NCBI GenBank assembly: GCA_965371445.1
Contig: CBDUYN010000023.1
Location: forward strand, 20,239-84,238
Direction: 5' to 3'
Source of the DNA: DASWIG01 sp965371445
GTDB lineage: Bacteria > Acidobacteriota > Thermoanaerobaculia > Multivoradales > J023
DNA: 64,000 nt
Position numbers and translations under genes: made by a program. Below the pieces are notes generated by a model, which did no database searches, was not told the DNA's origin, and was given only the letters and a program-made list of their open reading frames with translations. Of this stretch, positions 15,027 through 24,500 are shown one piece after another (the stretch's first letter is position 1; each line of letters begins with the position of its first letter).

Positions 15027-16528
15027 CACCGGTCCTCATCACGCCGACGCAGCAGGCGAACGACGGCCCCGGCGTCCGTGAACCGCGCCACCTCCTCGTA
15101 GCGTCCGCGGACTCCTTCGTGCTCCAGGACCTGCCGCATCAACGGGTCCCGCCGTCCGGCAAGGATGTAGGCGGGCTGGAGCTGCGCCACCAGCTGCGGC
15201 CGGCTGTCGGAGAACTTCGCCTCGGTGAAGCGCGGGCTGACCAGCGCCCCGAGGTCTAGTATGCGGCGCTCGCCGAAGTAGCCGAAGACCCCGATCTCCA
15301 TCGCCAGGACCTCGCTTGTAGGATCGACGTGCTCCCGGACATAGGCGCCAGCCTCTTCGTAGAGCCGATAACGCGGGTCGGGCGGCTCCCGCCAACTCCC
15401 CGCGACGAATCGCGCCGACGGCACGAGGACGACGGCCAGGAGAACGCCGAGGACGACGGCGAAGACCGCCTTACCCCCGAGGCGTAGACGCTCGGCCGTC
15501 CATGAGGCAGCTTCGAAGGCGGCAAGGGCATAGAGCGCCAGGAGCGCGTGCCAGAGGTAGACGTGGTACCACGGCGCGAACCAGACGCCGATCGCCCGGT
15601 AGACCACCTCATGGCCCAGGATCCAGAGGCCGAGGCCGAGGAGGACCGGGTGACGCCAGAGCCCCTCGCGCCACACGACGACGAGGCCAAGGACGGCGCC
15701 GGCCAGGAGGACGACGCTGCTTGCCGTGGGCAGGGTGGCGGTGAGCGTCTGCCACTGGCGGAGCGTGTAGGGCACCTCGTAGAGCGCCGTCTTGCCGCCG
15801 AAGGTGTTGGGGATGACGCGTCCGAAGTAGACGCTGAGGAAGACGAGCCAGGCCGCGAGGACCCCAAGGCCCGCCGCGGCGAAGGGGAAGGGAAAGCGGC
15901 GCCGGCGTCCCCAGGTAACGAGACCCAGGACGAGGGCGGCAAGCCCGGCGTCGAGGCGCAGGCACATCGCCGCGCCGACGAGAAGGCCCGCCGCGGCGTC
16001 CCGCTCGGCGACCAGGAGGAGATGGGCCGCCAGCACCACCAGGGCGAGGACCGCAAAGGCCTCGCTCCCCAGGAGGTGCAGGTTCAGGTGCGAGGTGAGT
16101 GCCAGGGCGGCAAAGGCAACCGGCAGTGTCCAGGCTCGGTCGCGCTTCGCCGCGGCGGCGAGGACCCCCGTCACCACGACGATCGAGGCGAGGGCGACGA
16201 GCGTCCCCCAAGGAGGGACGTCGACGCCGAGCGGACGCGTCAGGAAGGCGAGCCCGGCGAGCAGCAGCGCGTAGCCCGGGGCCGAAGTCCCCAGGACGCG
16301 CTCTCCGGGGTTGAAGACCAGGCCCTCGCCCTCGAGGACGTTCTGGGCGTAGCGGTAGGTGATGAAGTTGTCGTCGTAGGAAAAGCCCCAGAAGCCGTAG
16401 GCGACGGCCAGCGCGAGGAGGAGGACTGGGACGTAGACGGCCGTCCCCTTGGGGGGAACGAAGGGGGAGAGCACTGTCCCCCTCGGGGGATCAAGGGGGG
16501 GAGAGACTGTCGTTTGCCGCGTCGTCAC
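15026..16528 (-). CDS. polytopic membrane protein, GT-C glycosyltransferase-like
   Basis: About 500 residues with around ten membrane segments. The first periplasmic loop reads WGFSYDDNFITYRYAQNVLE then GLVFNPGERVLGTSAPGYALL; the DD/N-F-x-T-x-R-Y-A-x-N pattern matches the GT-C/DUF2029-like mannosyl- or arabinosyltransferase loop. A soluble C-terminal part carries YRLYEEAGAYVREHVDPTSE. The start is a GTG at 16528; residues about 8-29 (PPLDPPRGT and PFVPPKGT) are a translation of two dispersed repeats, so the native start may have been lost or moved. Likely function: polyprenyl-phosphate-sugar-dependent glycosylation outside the cytoplasm. Confidence 0.75.
   Translation of the reverse strand: MTTRQTTVSPPLDPPRGTVLSPFVPPKGTAVYVPVLLLALAVAYGFWGFSYDDNFITYRYAQNVLEGEGLVFNPGERVLGTSAPGYALLLAGLAFLTRPLGVDVPPWGTLVALASIVVVTGVLAAAAKRDRAWTLPVAFAALALTSHLNLHLLGSEAFAVLALVVLAAHLLLVAERDAAAGLLVGAAMCLRLDAGLAALVLGLVTWGRRRRFPFPFAAAGLGVLAAWLVFLSVYFGRVIPNTFGGKTALYEVPYTLRQWQTLTATLPTASSVVLLAGAVLGLVVVWREGLWRHPVLLGLGLWILGHEVVYRAIGVWFAPWYHVYLWHALLALYALAAFEAASWTAERLRLGGKAVFAVVLGVLLAVVLVPSARFVAGSWREPPDPRYRLYEEAGAYVREHVDPTSEVLAMEIGVFGYFGERRILDLGALVSPRFTEAKFSDSRPQLVAQLQPAYILAGRRDPLMRQVLEHEGVRGRYEEVARFTDAGAVVRLLRRRDEDR
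16443..16467 (+). repeat. dispersed GC-rich repeat, copy D
   Basis: Core GTCCCCTTGGGGGGAACGA plus AGGGGG on the plus strand. It lies in the first codons of the leftward GT-C-like gene and is translated as the peptide PFVPPKGT. Confidence 0.8.
16476..16501 (+). repeat. dispersed GC-rich repeat, copy E
   Basis: Core GTCCCCCTCGGGGGATCAAG plus G-run, 8 bases from copy D in the same orientation; translated as PPLDPPRGT in the GT-C-like gene. Confidence 0.8.
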
Positions 16529-16627
16529 GGTCGGAGACTAGCGAGGTCATCGTCGGCCGACAAGCCTCGGCCTCGAGCTCCCCCCGGCCGGGTCCTGTCA
16601 ATATCCGTGCTAGGATGGTGGCAAATC

Positions 16628-16641
16628 CCACCACTTGGTGG
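16628..16641. promoter_or_regulatory. palindrome, candidate operator
   Basis: CCACCACTTGGTGG is a perfect 6-bp inverted repeat with 2-base spacer, centred 13 bases before the ATG at 16648. A site this close to the start could be bound by a regulator or form a small mRNA hairpin over the ribosome-binding region. No cognate regulator is identified. Confidence 0.4.
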
Positions 16642-16647
16642 TGAATC

Positions 16648-17055
16648 ATGACAGAGAACGGACCCTATCGCCCTCGGGAGCTCGCCGGCCTGGTCAGCGA
16701 AGCGTTGGGCTCTCTGCCGGTCTTCGTGATCACCGGCATGCGTCAGACGGGCAAGACGACGTTCCTGCAGAACCTGGCGGGGATCACGAGCGTCCGGTGG
16801 CCGCGGGCCGAAATCACCTACTGGAGCGTCCAGGGACGCCACGAGGTGGATTTCGTCCTCACCCTGGGCCGGCGCAGCGTCGCCGTCGAGGTCAAGGCGG
16901 GAAGCCGCTTCGGCCACCGTGACCTGGCCGGCCTGCGGGCGTTTCTCGCCAAGAGTCAGGACGACGCGGTGGGTGTGCTGGCCTACAACGGCAGCGAAGC
17001 GGTGAGGCTGGGGGAGGGGCTCTATGCCGTCCCGTTGAGCTGGCTTCTGGCGTAG
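16648..17055 (+). pseudogene. AAA ATPase/DUF4143 protein with internal deletion
   Basis: 135 codons, uninterrupted. The N-terminal 45 residues carry a Walker A, VITGMRQTGKTTFLQNL (about 28-44). The sequence then jumps directly to the DUF4143 C-terminal nuclease-like end: AEITYWSVQGRHEVDFVLTL and SVAVEVKAGSR, then the tail ENDING in LYAVPLSWLL. A complete member is about 400-450 residues, so Walker B, the sensor region and most of DUF4143 are gone in one in-frame deletion. Normal DUF4143 ATPase function is not possible. It is preceded by a palindrome and read rightward toward the aminotransferase. Confidence 0.75.
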
Positions 17056-17101
17056 AAGTGTCCGCTCATCTCGAGTAACATTCTAGAAAGGAGAGTTCGA
17101 A

Positions 17102-18283
17102 ATGCCGCGACAACTTGATGACGCAAGCATCCTAAGTTACAGAAAGAAATTTCCAATCACAGAAAAAGGCGTGGTGTATCTGAATCATGCCGGAGTGGCA
17201 CCGACCTCCACGCGCGTTCGCGAGGCCGTCAACGGCTGGTTCGAATCCGCCGAGAGCGGGGAGAATTTCAAGAAATGGGAGGAGAACACAGAAATCTGTC
17301 GCCAACGCTTTGCCCGTTTGATCTGTTGCTCTCCTGACGAGGTGGCATTTGTTCGCAATACTTCGCATGGGCTGTCTTTGGTAGCTGAAGGATACCCATG
17401 GCATAAACGCCGACGGAGATTTCCATGGCAAAGGCACCAGCGAATTGTGGTGACACCGGAAGTCGAGTACCCGTCCAACGTACACCCCTGGACATACCTC
17501 GCCCGGAAACACGGTTTGATCGTTGAAGTGATACCGCCGCGAGACGGTGGGGTGGATCTGGAGGCGATTGACAAAACCTTGGAATTGAAAGAGACGATAC
17601 TCGTTGCAGTAAGCTCGGCCCAGTTTGGAACAGGTGCAGTAACGGATCTCAGGGCACTCGGGGAGCTCTGTCGAGAAAACGGCGCGCTTTTCTGTGTGGA
17701 CGGAATTCAGACCGTCGGCGCTTTGCCGATCGACGTCCATGACACGAAGATCGATTTCCTGTCAGCAGACAGCCACAAATGGCTGCTGGGTATGATGGGA
17801 ATGGGCGCGGTCTATATCCGCCAGGGTTTGGCAGAGAAAATGATGCCACCTCTGATCGGCTGGAAGAGCATGTACAAAGGTTGGGATTTCGAGGTCGAAA
17901 ATGACAGACTTTTGACGAATGCGCGAAGATTTGAAGAGGGAAGTCCATCGTATGCCCTGATCGATGGCTTCTCGGTTGCTCTTGAGATGCTGCACGAGGT
18001 GTCGATCGAGGCTATCGCTGAGCGTCTCCGTCATCTTGCCGATCATCTCGTGGGTCGCCTCGAAGGGCTCGAATGCACGGTCGGGCCGCGGCCGGATCTC
18101 CGGCGCCATATCGTGAGCTTCACCCACTCCGGGATGGAATCCAAGAGCCTCACGAACGCATTGAAGGATCGCAATATCATCGTCACGGAGCGCGGCGGTG
18201 GTGTCCGCGTCTCGCCGCATTTTTATAACACCGAGAGCGAAATCAACCAATTGGCCGACGCGGTGGAGGAGATTCTCAGCTGA
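17102..18283 (+). CDS. class V aminotransferase (NifS/isopenicillin-N-epimerase-like)
   Basis: 393 residues after a clear AAAGGAG box. The fold-type I PLP features are present: YLNHAGVAPTSTRV (27-40), SHGLSLVAEG, FCVDGIQTVGALPIDV with the cofactor-binding Asp, and the Schiff-base lysine in LSADSHKWLLG (about residue 226). The GSPSYALIDG loop and C-terminal GGGVRVSPHFYNTESEI fit the cysteine-desulfurase/epimerase subgroup. No catalytic-Cys loop of IscS/SufS is seen, so the substrate is unknown; a PLP-dependent lyase or epimerase of an amino acid is likely. The coding sequence is visibly less GC-rich than its neighbours, with many A/T third positions, suggesting transfer. Confidence 0.85.
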   Translation: MPRQLDDASILSYRKKFPITEKGVVYLNHAGVAPTSTRVREAVNGWFESAESGENFKKWEENTEICRQRFARLICCSPDEVAFVRNTSHGLSLVAEGYPWHKRRRRFPWQRHQRIVVTPEVEYPSNVHPWTYLARKHGLIVEVIPPRDGGVDLEAIDKTLELKETILVAVSSAQFGTGAVTDLRALGELCRENGALFCVDGIQTVGALPIDVHDTKIDFLSADSHKWLLGMMGMGAVYIRQGLAEKMMPPLIGWKSMYKGWDFEVENDRLLTNARRFEEGSPSYALIDGFSVALEMLHEVSIEAIAERLRHLADHLVGRLEGLECTVGPRPDLRRHIVSFTHSGMESKSLTNALKDRNIIVTERGGGVRVSPHFYNTESEINQLADAVEEILS

Positions 18284-18324
18284 AGACGTTGCAGCGAGCT
18301 CCGCCATGGGCGAGCGTCCGGCAA

Positions 18325-20076
18325 TCAAGCCGCCGCCAGCGAGATCACCACCTCGAACCCCCCCTCGCGGACGTTCCCGCCCCGTACGCTCCCCCCCATC
18401 CGCTCGACGAGCCCGCGCACCAGCGCCAGCCCGATCCCGGTCCCCTTCGTCGTTCGCGTCAGCTCGTCGCCGCCGCGGTAGAAGGGCTCGAAGATTTTGC
18501 CCAGGTGCTCGCGGCCGACCCCCGGCCCGCGGTCGGCCACCGAGACCGCGACGCCGTCCTCGGCGCGGCGGGCGCGCAGCACGATCTCTTTTGTCGCCGC
18601 CTCGCGCGAGTACTTGAGCGCGTTGTCGACCAGGTTCAAGAGCACCTGAAGGAGCGCGTCGCGGTCGTAGCGGACTTCGGGCAAACCCTCCTCACGCTCG
18701 ACGCGGATCTCGAACCCCTCTGTTTCGGCGTGCGGGCCGAGGACGGCGACGACGTCGTCCAGGACGCTCCCCACCTCGCCGACCGAGTAGCTCATCGTCC
18801 GGTGCCCCTTCTCCAGGCGCGAGAGCTCGAGGACGTTCTGGAGCAGACGCGTCAGCCGTTCGGCTTCGGCGGTGATCGTCTCGTAGTAGCTATGGCGCTT
18901 GCTTTCATCAGGCACGACGCCGTCGCGCAGCATCTCGCCGTACATGCGGATCGCGGTGAGCGGTGTCTTCAGCTCGTGGGTCACCGCCGAGACGAAGTTG
19001 TGGCGCCGCTCGGCGAACTCCACCACCACCGCCGTCATGCGGTAGACCGCGAAGAGCCCGAGGCTCGCGGCGAGCGCCAGGAGGAGCGAGAGCGCGTAGA
19101 TCATGGCCGTCCCTTCAAGCTCCGGCAACGGCTCGAGGACGAGCAACGCCGTCACCTTGCCAAAAGGCTCGGCGAAGCGGTGACGGTAGGAGTAGGCGGA
19201 ACCGTCGTCCGCCGTGTCCTCGGCGAGGCCGATCCGCAGGTGCGAGGCGAGCTCGCTGCCGCGCAGCACCCGGCGGGCGAGCTCGCCGACGAGGGCCGAC
19301 GTGTCGATCAGGAGCCCTTGGCGGTACGCCTGCTCGCCGACCCAGACCGTACGGTAGAGCACCAGGAGATCCAGCCCGGCGCTCGCCGAACGCGCCACGA
19401 AGGGCTCCAGGCGGACATCGACGACGGCGTCCGCCACCGGGGCGGACAGCTCGTCCGACTCGGCGTAGTCGTCGAGCGCGACGTTCATCCGCTGGGTCTG
19501 CTCGGTCTTTGCCTGTCGCGATTCGCGAGACCTTCCGGCACGGTTCAAGCTCTCCAGATAGCGCTCCTGGGGAAGTTTCTTCAGGGCCTGGGCCTGTGCC
19601 AGGACGTCCACTGTCGAGCCCGCCGACTGGAGAGCCGCCTCGTTGCTTTCCTCGAGTTTCCAGACAAATCGGACGACCTCCACGACGTGCCCCACCCAGT
19701 CGGCAATCTCCGTCGGCGGCGGATCGCCTGCCGCATCGTCGATGTGGGGGCTGCGGAAGGTACCATCGGGGTCGAGCTGGAAGTAGCCGAGGAGAAAGCT
19801 CTCCGTCGGCGCCTCGACAAGCGGCGAGAGCCGCGGCTCCGCGCCCGGCGTCCCGGCGAGGTAGGTGTGACGGTAATGCTCGAAAGGACGTGCCTCCTCG
19901 CGCGCCAGGAAGCCCGAGAGCTCACGCTCCATCTCGTCGAGGACGCGTTCCGCCACCGCCCGGTGCTCGGCCGCGCGCTCGGCGGCGGCGCTCGCCAGGG
20001 CTCTTCGCACCAGGAGACCGAGCGGCACGAGGAGCACCACGGCGAGGCCCAGGAAGACGAGCCGCAGCCGCTTCAC
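18325..20076 (-). CDS. sensor histidine kinase
   Basis: 583 residues from a GTG at 20076 that overlaps the response-regulator stop (GTGA). Two membrane segments bracket a ~280-residue periplasmic sensor: LVFLGLAVVLLVPLGLLVRR near the N-terminus and ALSLLLALAASLGLFAVYRM before the kinase core. The core is complete: H-box FVSAVTHELKTPLTAI, N-box LLNLVDNALKYS, D-box ADRGPGVG, F and G2 GTGIGLALVRGLVERMGG. It phosphorylates the OmpR-type regulator encoded just upstream. The signal is unknown; the sensor domain has no named family that I recognise. Confidence 0.93.
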   Translation of the reverse strand: MKRLRLVFLGLAVVLLVPLGLLVRRALASAAAERAAEHRAVAERVLDEMERELSGFLAREEARPFEHYRHTYLAGTPGAEPRLSPLVEAPTESFLLGYFQLDPDGTFRSPHIDDAAGDPPPTEIADWVGHVVEVVRFVWKLEESNEAALQSAGSTVDVLAQAQALKKLPQERYLESLNRAGRSRESRQAKTEQTQRMNVALDDYAESDELSAPVADAVVDVRLEPFVARSASAGLDLLVLYRTVWVGEQAYRQGLLIDTSALVGELARRVLRGSELASHLRIGLAEDTADDGSAYSYRHRFAEPFGKVTALLVLEPLPELEGTAMIYALSLLLALAASLGLFAVYRMTAVVVEFAERRHNFVSAVTHELKTPLTAIRMYGEMLRDGVVPDESKRHSYYETITAEAERLTRLLQNVLELSRLEKGHRTMSYSVGEVGSVLDDVVAVLGPHAETEGFEIRVEREEGLPEVRYDRDALLQVLLNLVDNALKYSREAATKEIVLRARRAEDGVAVSVADRGPGVGREHLGKIFEPFYRGGDELTRTTKGTGIGLALVRGLVERMGGSVRGGNVREGGFEVVISLAAA

Positions 20077-20801
20077 GTCGTCCCCTTGGGGGGAACGAGG
20101 GCGGGGGACACTACGCCCTGGGCCCGGTAGCCCGCGCCGCGCACCGTCCTGATCAGCGACTCACCGGCGCGGTCGACTTTCTTGCGCAGCTTCGCCATGT
20201 GGACATCGACCGTCCGGGTCTCGATCTCCTCGACGTTCGCCATGCCCCAGACCTCGCGCAGCAGGCGTCGGCGGGAGAGGACGCGTCCCGCTTCGCGGGC
20301 AAAGAGCGCCAGGAGCTTGACCTCGCGCGACGTGAGCTCGACCTCCTCGGAGCCGGCCGTCGCCCGCAGCCCCTCGGCGTCGACCTCCCAGGGGCCGAAG
20401 CGGAACCGCTCGGCGGCGTCGCGGAGCTTCCCGGAGCGGCGCAAGAGCGCCTCGACGCGGGCCACGAGCTCGCGAATCGAGAAGGGCTTCGTCACGTAGT
20501 CGTCGGCGCCGGCCCGGAGGCCGTGGACGACGTCGTCCTCGGCTCCCTTGGCGGTCAGCATCAGGATCAGAAGCTCCGGCACCTCGGCGCGCAGCCGCCG
20601 GCAGACCTCGAAGCCGTCGAGGCCCGGCAGCATGACGTCCAGGAGGGCGAGGTCGGCCGTGCCTTCACGTCCGCGCTGAAGCCCCTCCTCGCCGCTTTCG
20701 ACCGCCTCGACCTCGTAGCCGTGGTAGACGAGGACATCGACCAATCCCTCGCGGATCGGCGCCTCGTCTTCCACCACCAGGATGCGGGCCTTCTCCTTCA
20801 T
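20073..20801 (-). CDS. OmpR/PhoB-family response regulator
   Basis: 242 residues from the ATG at 20801 (GGAGG box directly before). The receiver has the acidic pair VVEDE (9-13), the phospho-acceptor in LALLDVMLPGLDG (Asp55 region), T and K in MLTAKG and YVTKPFS. The winged helix is complete (LTSREVKLLALFAREAGRVLSRRRLLREVWG...TRTVDVHMAKLRKKV). The last residues (VVSPALVPPKGT) are a translation of dispersed repeat copy F. It precedes and overlaps the kinase gene. A 7-4-7 direct-repeat box at 20833-20850 covers its -35 region, suggesting autoregulation. Confidence 0.95.
   Translation of the reverse strand: MKEKARILVVEDEAPIREGLVDVLVYHGYEVEAVESGEEGLQRGREGTADLALLDVMLPGLDGFEVCRRLRAEVPELLILMLTAKGAEDDVVHGLRAGADDYVTKPFSIRELVARVEALLRRSGKLRDAAERFRFGPWEVDAEGLRATAGSEEVELTSREVKLLALFAREAGRVLSRRRLLREVWGMANVEEIETRTVDVHMAKLRKKVDRAGESLIRTVRGAGYRAQGVVSPALVPPKGTT
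20080..20107 (+). repeat. dispersed GC-rich repeat, copy F
   Basis: Core GTCCCCTTGGGGGGAACGAG plus GGCGGGG. It forms the last codons of the response regulator (ALVPPKGT) and sits 4 bases from the kinase start codon. Confidence 0.8.
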
Positions 20802-20807
20802 GCCTCC

Positions 20808-20850
20808 ATTGTAGCGCAGCGGAAGCGGACTTTGTAAACCGAACGTAAAA
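20808..20850 (-). promoter_or_regulatory. response-regulator promoter with OmpR-type box
   Basis: On the minus strand a -10 TACAAT (20813-20808) and a -35 TTTACA (20838-20833) are spaced by 19 bases, ahead of the ATG at 20801. On the plus strand 20833-20850 reads TGTAAACCGAACGTAAAA, that is two 7-base half sites (TGTAAAC, CGTAAAA) separated by 4, the 11-bp period typical of OmpR/PhoB-family tandem sites. The same 18 bases recur at 24880-24897. The box overlaps the -35, so binding could repress or activate. Confidence 0.6.
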
Positions 20851-20851
20851 G

Positions 20852-21544
20852 CTAGTCTTCGCGACGAGGAAACGGTAGGAAAAGATGAAGCAAGCGAATC
20901 TTCCGGGGACCACCCCCTTGCCAGTGCTCCGTCGAGAAGAGGTGGCGGCGAGGGACGAATCGGTCCTCTGCTTGCCAGGGGCTCGTGAGGTGGCGAGGGT
21001 CGTTGTGGTACGTCGAAACCTTTTCGGAGACGATCTCGACGGTGGGTTCGAAGAATCCGTCGATCACGAAAGCGACGAGGACGCCCCATCGGTGTCCCCG
21101 GCCGTATTTGTCGCTGACGAAGCGCAGGATGCCTTCTGCGACATATTTTCGTGCCAGCCTTGCCGGATCGTCGGCGGGTGTAGCGCTGACGCGCTTGCAC
21201 TCCAGGCGCAAGTCCGGGTCGTCGCCGAGACTGTAGACGACCTCGATGTCGATGCGCCCGTCCGGCACCTCTTGCGCGTCGGAAGAATACGTCCCCACCT
21301 CCGTCTTGACCTTGACGCGAGGAAGGTGTGGCTTTCGCTCGCGCTCCACACGAAGCATCTCTTGATAGAGCAGTCCCGCCGTCCGTGTTTCTTGAGTGCA
21401 GTGATCATTGGTTAAGAGCCTCGCCCGCCGGATCTGAATCCAGGCCAGGACCACGATCCGCAGGACGGCATCGAGGATCGTGAGGAAATCCTCCTGCGGG
21501 ATCAACCGTGGGGTGGAGACGAGGACCGGTTCGCGACGGATCAC
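20852..21544 (-). CDS. probable restriction endonuclease (PD-(D/E)xK-like) of a two-gene R-M module
   Basis: 230 residues from a GTG that overlaps the methyltransferase stop (GTGA). No close family is recognised. The middle shows GRIDIEVVYSLGDDPDLRLE then CKRV: an Asp followed about 15-20 residues later by E-x-K (ECK) on consecutive strands, the core of the PD-(D/E)xK nuclease fold. The flanks are helix-rich (TRTAGLLYQEMLRVERERK; ARLARKYVAEGILRF). Position right after a large N6-adenine methylase supports the nuclease role. The stop lies 2 bases from the 18-bp box at 20833-20850, so the module's edge is there. Specificity unknown. Confidence 0.55.
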   Translation of the reverse strand: MIRREPVLVSTPRLIPQEDFLTILDAVLRIVVLAWIQIRRARLLTNDHCTQETRTAGLLYQEMLRVERERKPHLPRVKVKTEVGTYSSDAQEVPDGRIDIEVVYSLGDDPDLRLECKRVSATPADDPARLARKYVAEGILRFVSDKYGRGHRWGVLVAFVIDGFFEPTVEIVSEKVSTYHNDPRHLTSPWQAEDRFVPRRHLFSTEHWQGGGPRKIRLLHLFLPFPRRED

Positions 21545-24500
21545 AGGTGCCTCAGGTGCTCGGCCAGGACGGCGTCGGCGTCGTTAAGCCCTGCCGAGCG
21601 GGTCCAAAAGCGCCGCTGGTTGGGTTTGACGACGTAGAGCTCGTCTTCGCCGTAGATCCGCAGGTAGCGGCGGGTGTGGAGGCGCTCTCGCATCGCGTCG
21701 GGCAGCGTCTCCGCGATGCGCTCGAGGAGCGGCTCGAGCCCACTCATGGGGACGTTCGAAAGCGCGGGCTCGTCCGAGGAGCGGTCGACGAGGCGAAGCT
21801 TCACGACGCGCAGGGGGGTTGAATCGGGCAGGCCGTAGATCTCGGTGACGAGCTTCGAGGCGCCGCGCACGGCCAGGTAGCCGTCGACGACGCCGGTGAA
21901 ACGCTCGGCGTAGGCGACAAGCTCCTCGTGGGGGGTCGGCAGCATGTGCTTGGACGCCTCCACTTTACGATACAGGTCGAGGGTCGAGTCCACCAGGTCT
22001 TCGATTAGAACGCGTTGCCCGGAACTCAACCCATAGAGATCGAAGACCAATCTGTCAAGGCTCTTGAGATCCGCTTCCACAATCGGTCGGCTTCTCCGAG
22101 CGTCATCACGGAGTCGATCAGTAAGACGTGCGACACGCTTGACGCTGGCGGAACCTTCAGACTCCAAGGTCGGCACTGGAAGCCGGTAGACATCTTCGCT
22201 GTAGATGTTATTCCTCTCTACACCCCACTCGGCGGACGTCATAAGCATGAAATATGTCATCGTCGAAGAGTTCAATATACCCAATACGCATGAATACCAC
22301 GCACGATATTCATCGATGACACGTACGCCCTCGTAACGACGGGAGTATACAGCATCGACAGGACAGAGAGATGCCACGAATCTAGATCCTACAGGAGCAA
22401 GTCGCACCAAAAGCCTGGGGCCTTCGTAGAGTTCTTCGGAGCGTAGACGTTCAAGCCTCTCGTACGCGAAGGGATCAAGCCCCTCGACGTCAAATTCAAA
22501 TGGCGTAAAGCCCGCATTTTCCAAGCAAGGAAGTTCTTTTTCTAGGAATTTCGGAGATACGTCCTTTTTTCTAGACTCCGTCTTTCCCTTGATGAATCCC
22601 TGCCCGAGTCTTATCCTCTTTTCAGCCTCTTTCTCGATCTTTTTTGCCACCTCTCCTAAAGGGGGTAGTAAACGCAAATGGTTGATCAGGTCGACGTCTC
22701 TTGCGCTTCCCCAGGAGGCTACCTTCAAGAACCCTTCTTCGCTGGCAGCGCGTTGAACGCTCAACGTCTTGAGATGCACAGGATCGATCTCGATTGTACC
22801 GTGTCGCTTAAAATCCTTTCTACGGTCGGGGGCAACGAGGACGAATTCCGCACCTCTCTCCGCAATTCGATTCCTAGAAATCAATAGCATGGAAGGATGT
22901 TTAGCCGTAGGGAAGACGTCTTCTCGGTGCAGGCTGGACAGATTGACGGCAAGTCTCGGCACAAAGCGTTTGAGCAATGCCTCCACGGAAAAGCGTGTGC
23001 TCTCGCGATCACTAAAGAAGCGTCGTGCGCTAAGGAAGAATCCGAACCGTGCCGCAGGCGTCGCGAAGTCCGCCGCCCGGTAGACGAACGCTTGGTCGGG
23101 AGGGCGCTGAAACGGTAGAGGTATCGAGCGCTCACGACAGTAGGCGACATGGCTCAGCTCTTCTTCGCGCGATGGACCTGAGCCGGCCCGTGCGCCCTTC
23201 GGCCGAGTCCACGGGGGGTTACCAACCACGACGTCAACGCTCCGGTCGGCAAACGGCGGCTGCCGGTTGTAGGCGGCCCCGGTGTCGAAGGCGTCGGCCT
23301 CGAAGAGGTTGAAGGACCGCCGCCTCGACGACTTTTTCGGATCCCGCGGCCGGATGAGGGGCTCGAACTTGACGCCGTTGCCGAGCCGGGGATGGGGATC
23401 GAGCTCGAGCGCCGCGAGGTAGAGGCTCACCGCGGCGACGTGGACCGCCCCAGGGCTCGTGTCGACGCCGAAGACCTGTCGGTAGAGCGTGTCGCGGATC
23501 AGCTTGCGGCTGAGCCGCTGGCCAGCGGCGAGACGCCGTCCCACAAGACGGCGCAACGCCTCGACCAGGAAGACGCCCGAGCCGCAGGCGAGGTCGAGCA
23601 CCCTGGCGTCGAGCGGCAACTCCTCGTCGAAGAGCGTGTCGTCGAAGACCTGCGACAGCGCCAAGTCCACGAGGTTGACCGGAGTGTAGTGCATGCCGCG
23701 CCGGCGTGCCTCGGCCGGCTCGAGCGCATGGGCGAAACTTTCGTAGATCGAGCTTAAAAGCTCCACCGGCAGGACGTCGAACTCGTAGGGCCAGAGGTAG
23801 CGCTGGCCGCTCTTCGGATCCCCCCCCTCGAGAAGAAATCGAAGCTCGGCGAGTTGGGCGGCCGTGTACGGTGTGGAGGAACCCTCAGGAAAGACGTCGC
23901 CGTTGAAGGTCTTTGCCAGCCACTCGAACATCCGGCCCGCCGAGCGTGGGCTCGCCAGAGCCTCGACGAAACTGGTGACACCGACTGCCTCGCGCAGGAC
24001 GTCCTTGCGCAGCCAGCCCCGCGCCCCCAGGTAGCTCGCGAAGACGGAGCGCAGGAGGAGCTGGTGGGCCTCGGCGAGCTCCAGTCCGCAACCGCCGAGG
24101 CGCTCGGCGACGCTCGTCAGGTCCTTGATGAGCTGCTGGTCGACCCTCTTCGCCCGGTCGATCTTCTTGCCCAGACCCTGCCAGAAGAGCCCCGACTCGA
24201 CCTGGTGACGTGCCGCTTTTTCTCGCAGCTCTTCGAGCCGCTCCGCGATGCGTTCGAACCGTGCGATCTCGATGCGCCGCAGGCTGTCGAGACCGGGCTC
24301 CTCCGGCGGCCGGGCATAGGCGTCGAGGATGCGGACCTGGGTCGGCGAGACGATCCAGAGCATCGGCGCCTGGCCATGGTTCCAGGCCGCCCGATGCCAA
24401 GCGAAGAGCCGGGGCAGGAGCCGCTCGGCGTCGAGGTCGGCGTCGAGTCGCTTGAAGTAGATGCACGGCGAGCCGGAAAGCTCGTAGACGTCGGTCAATC

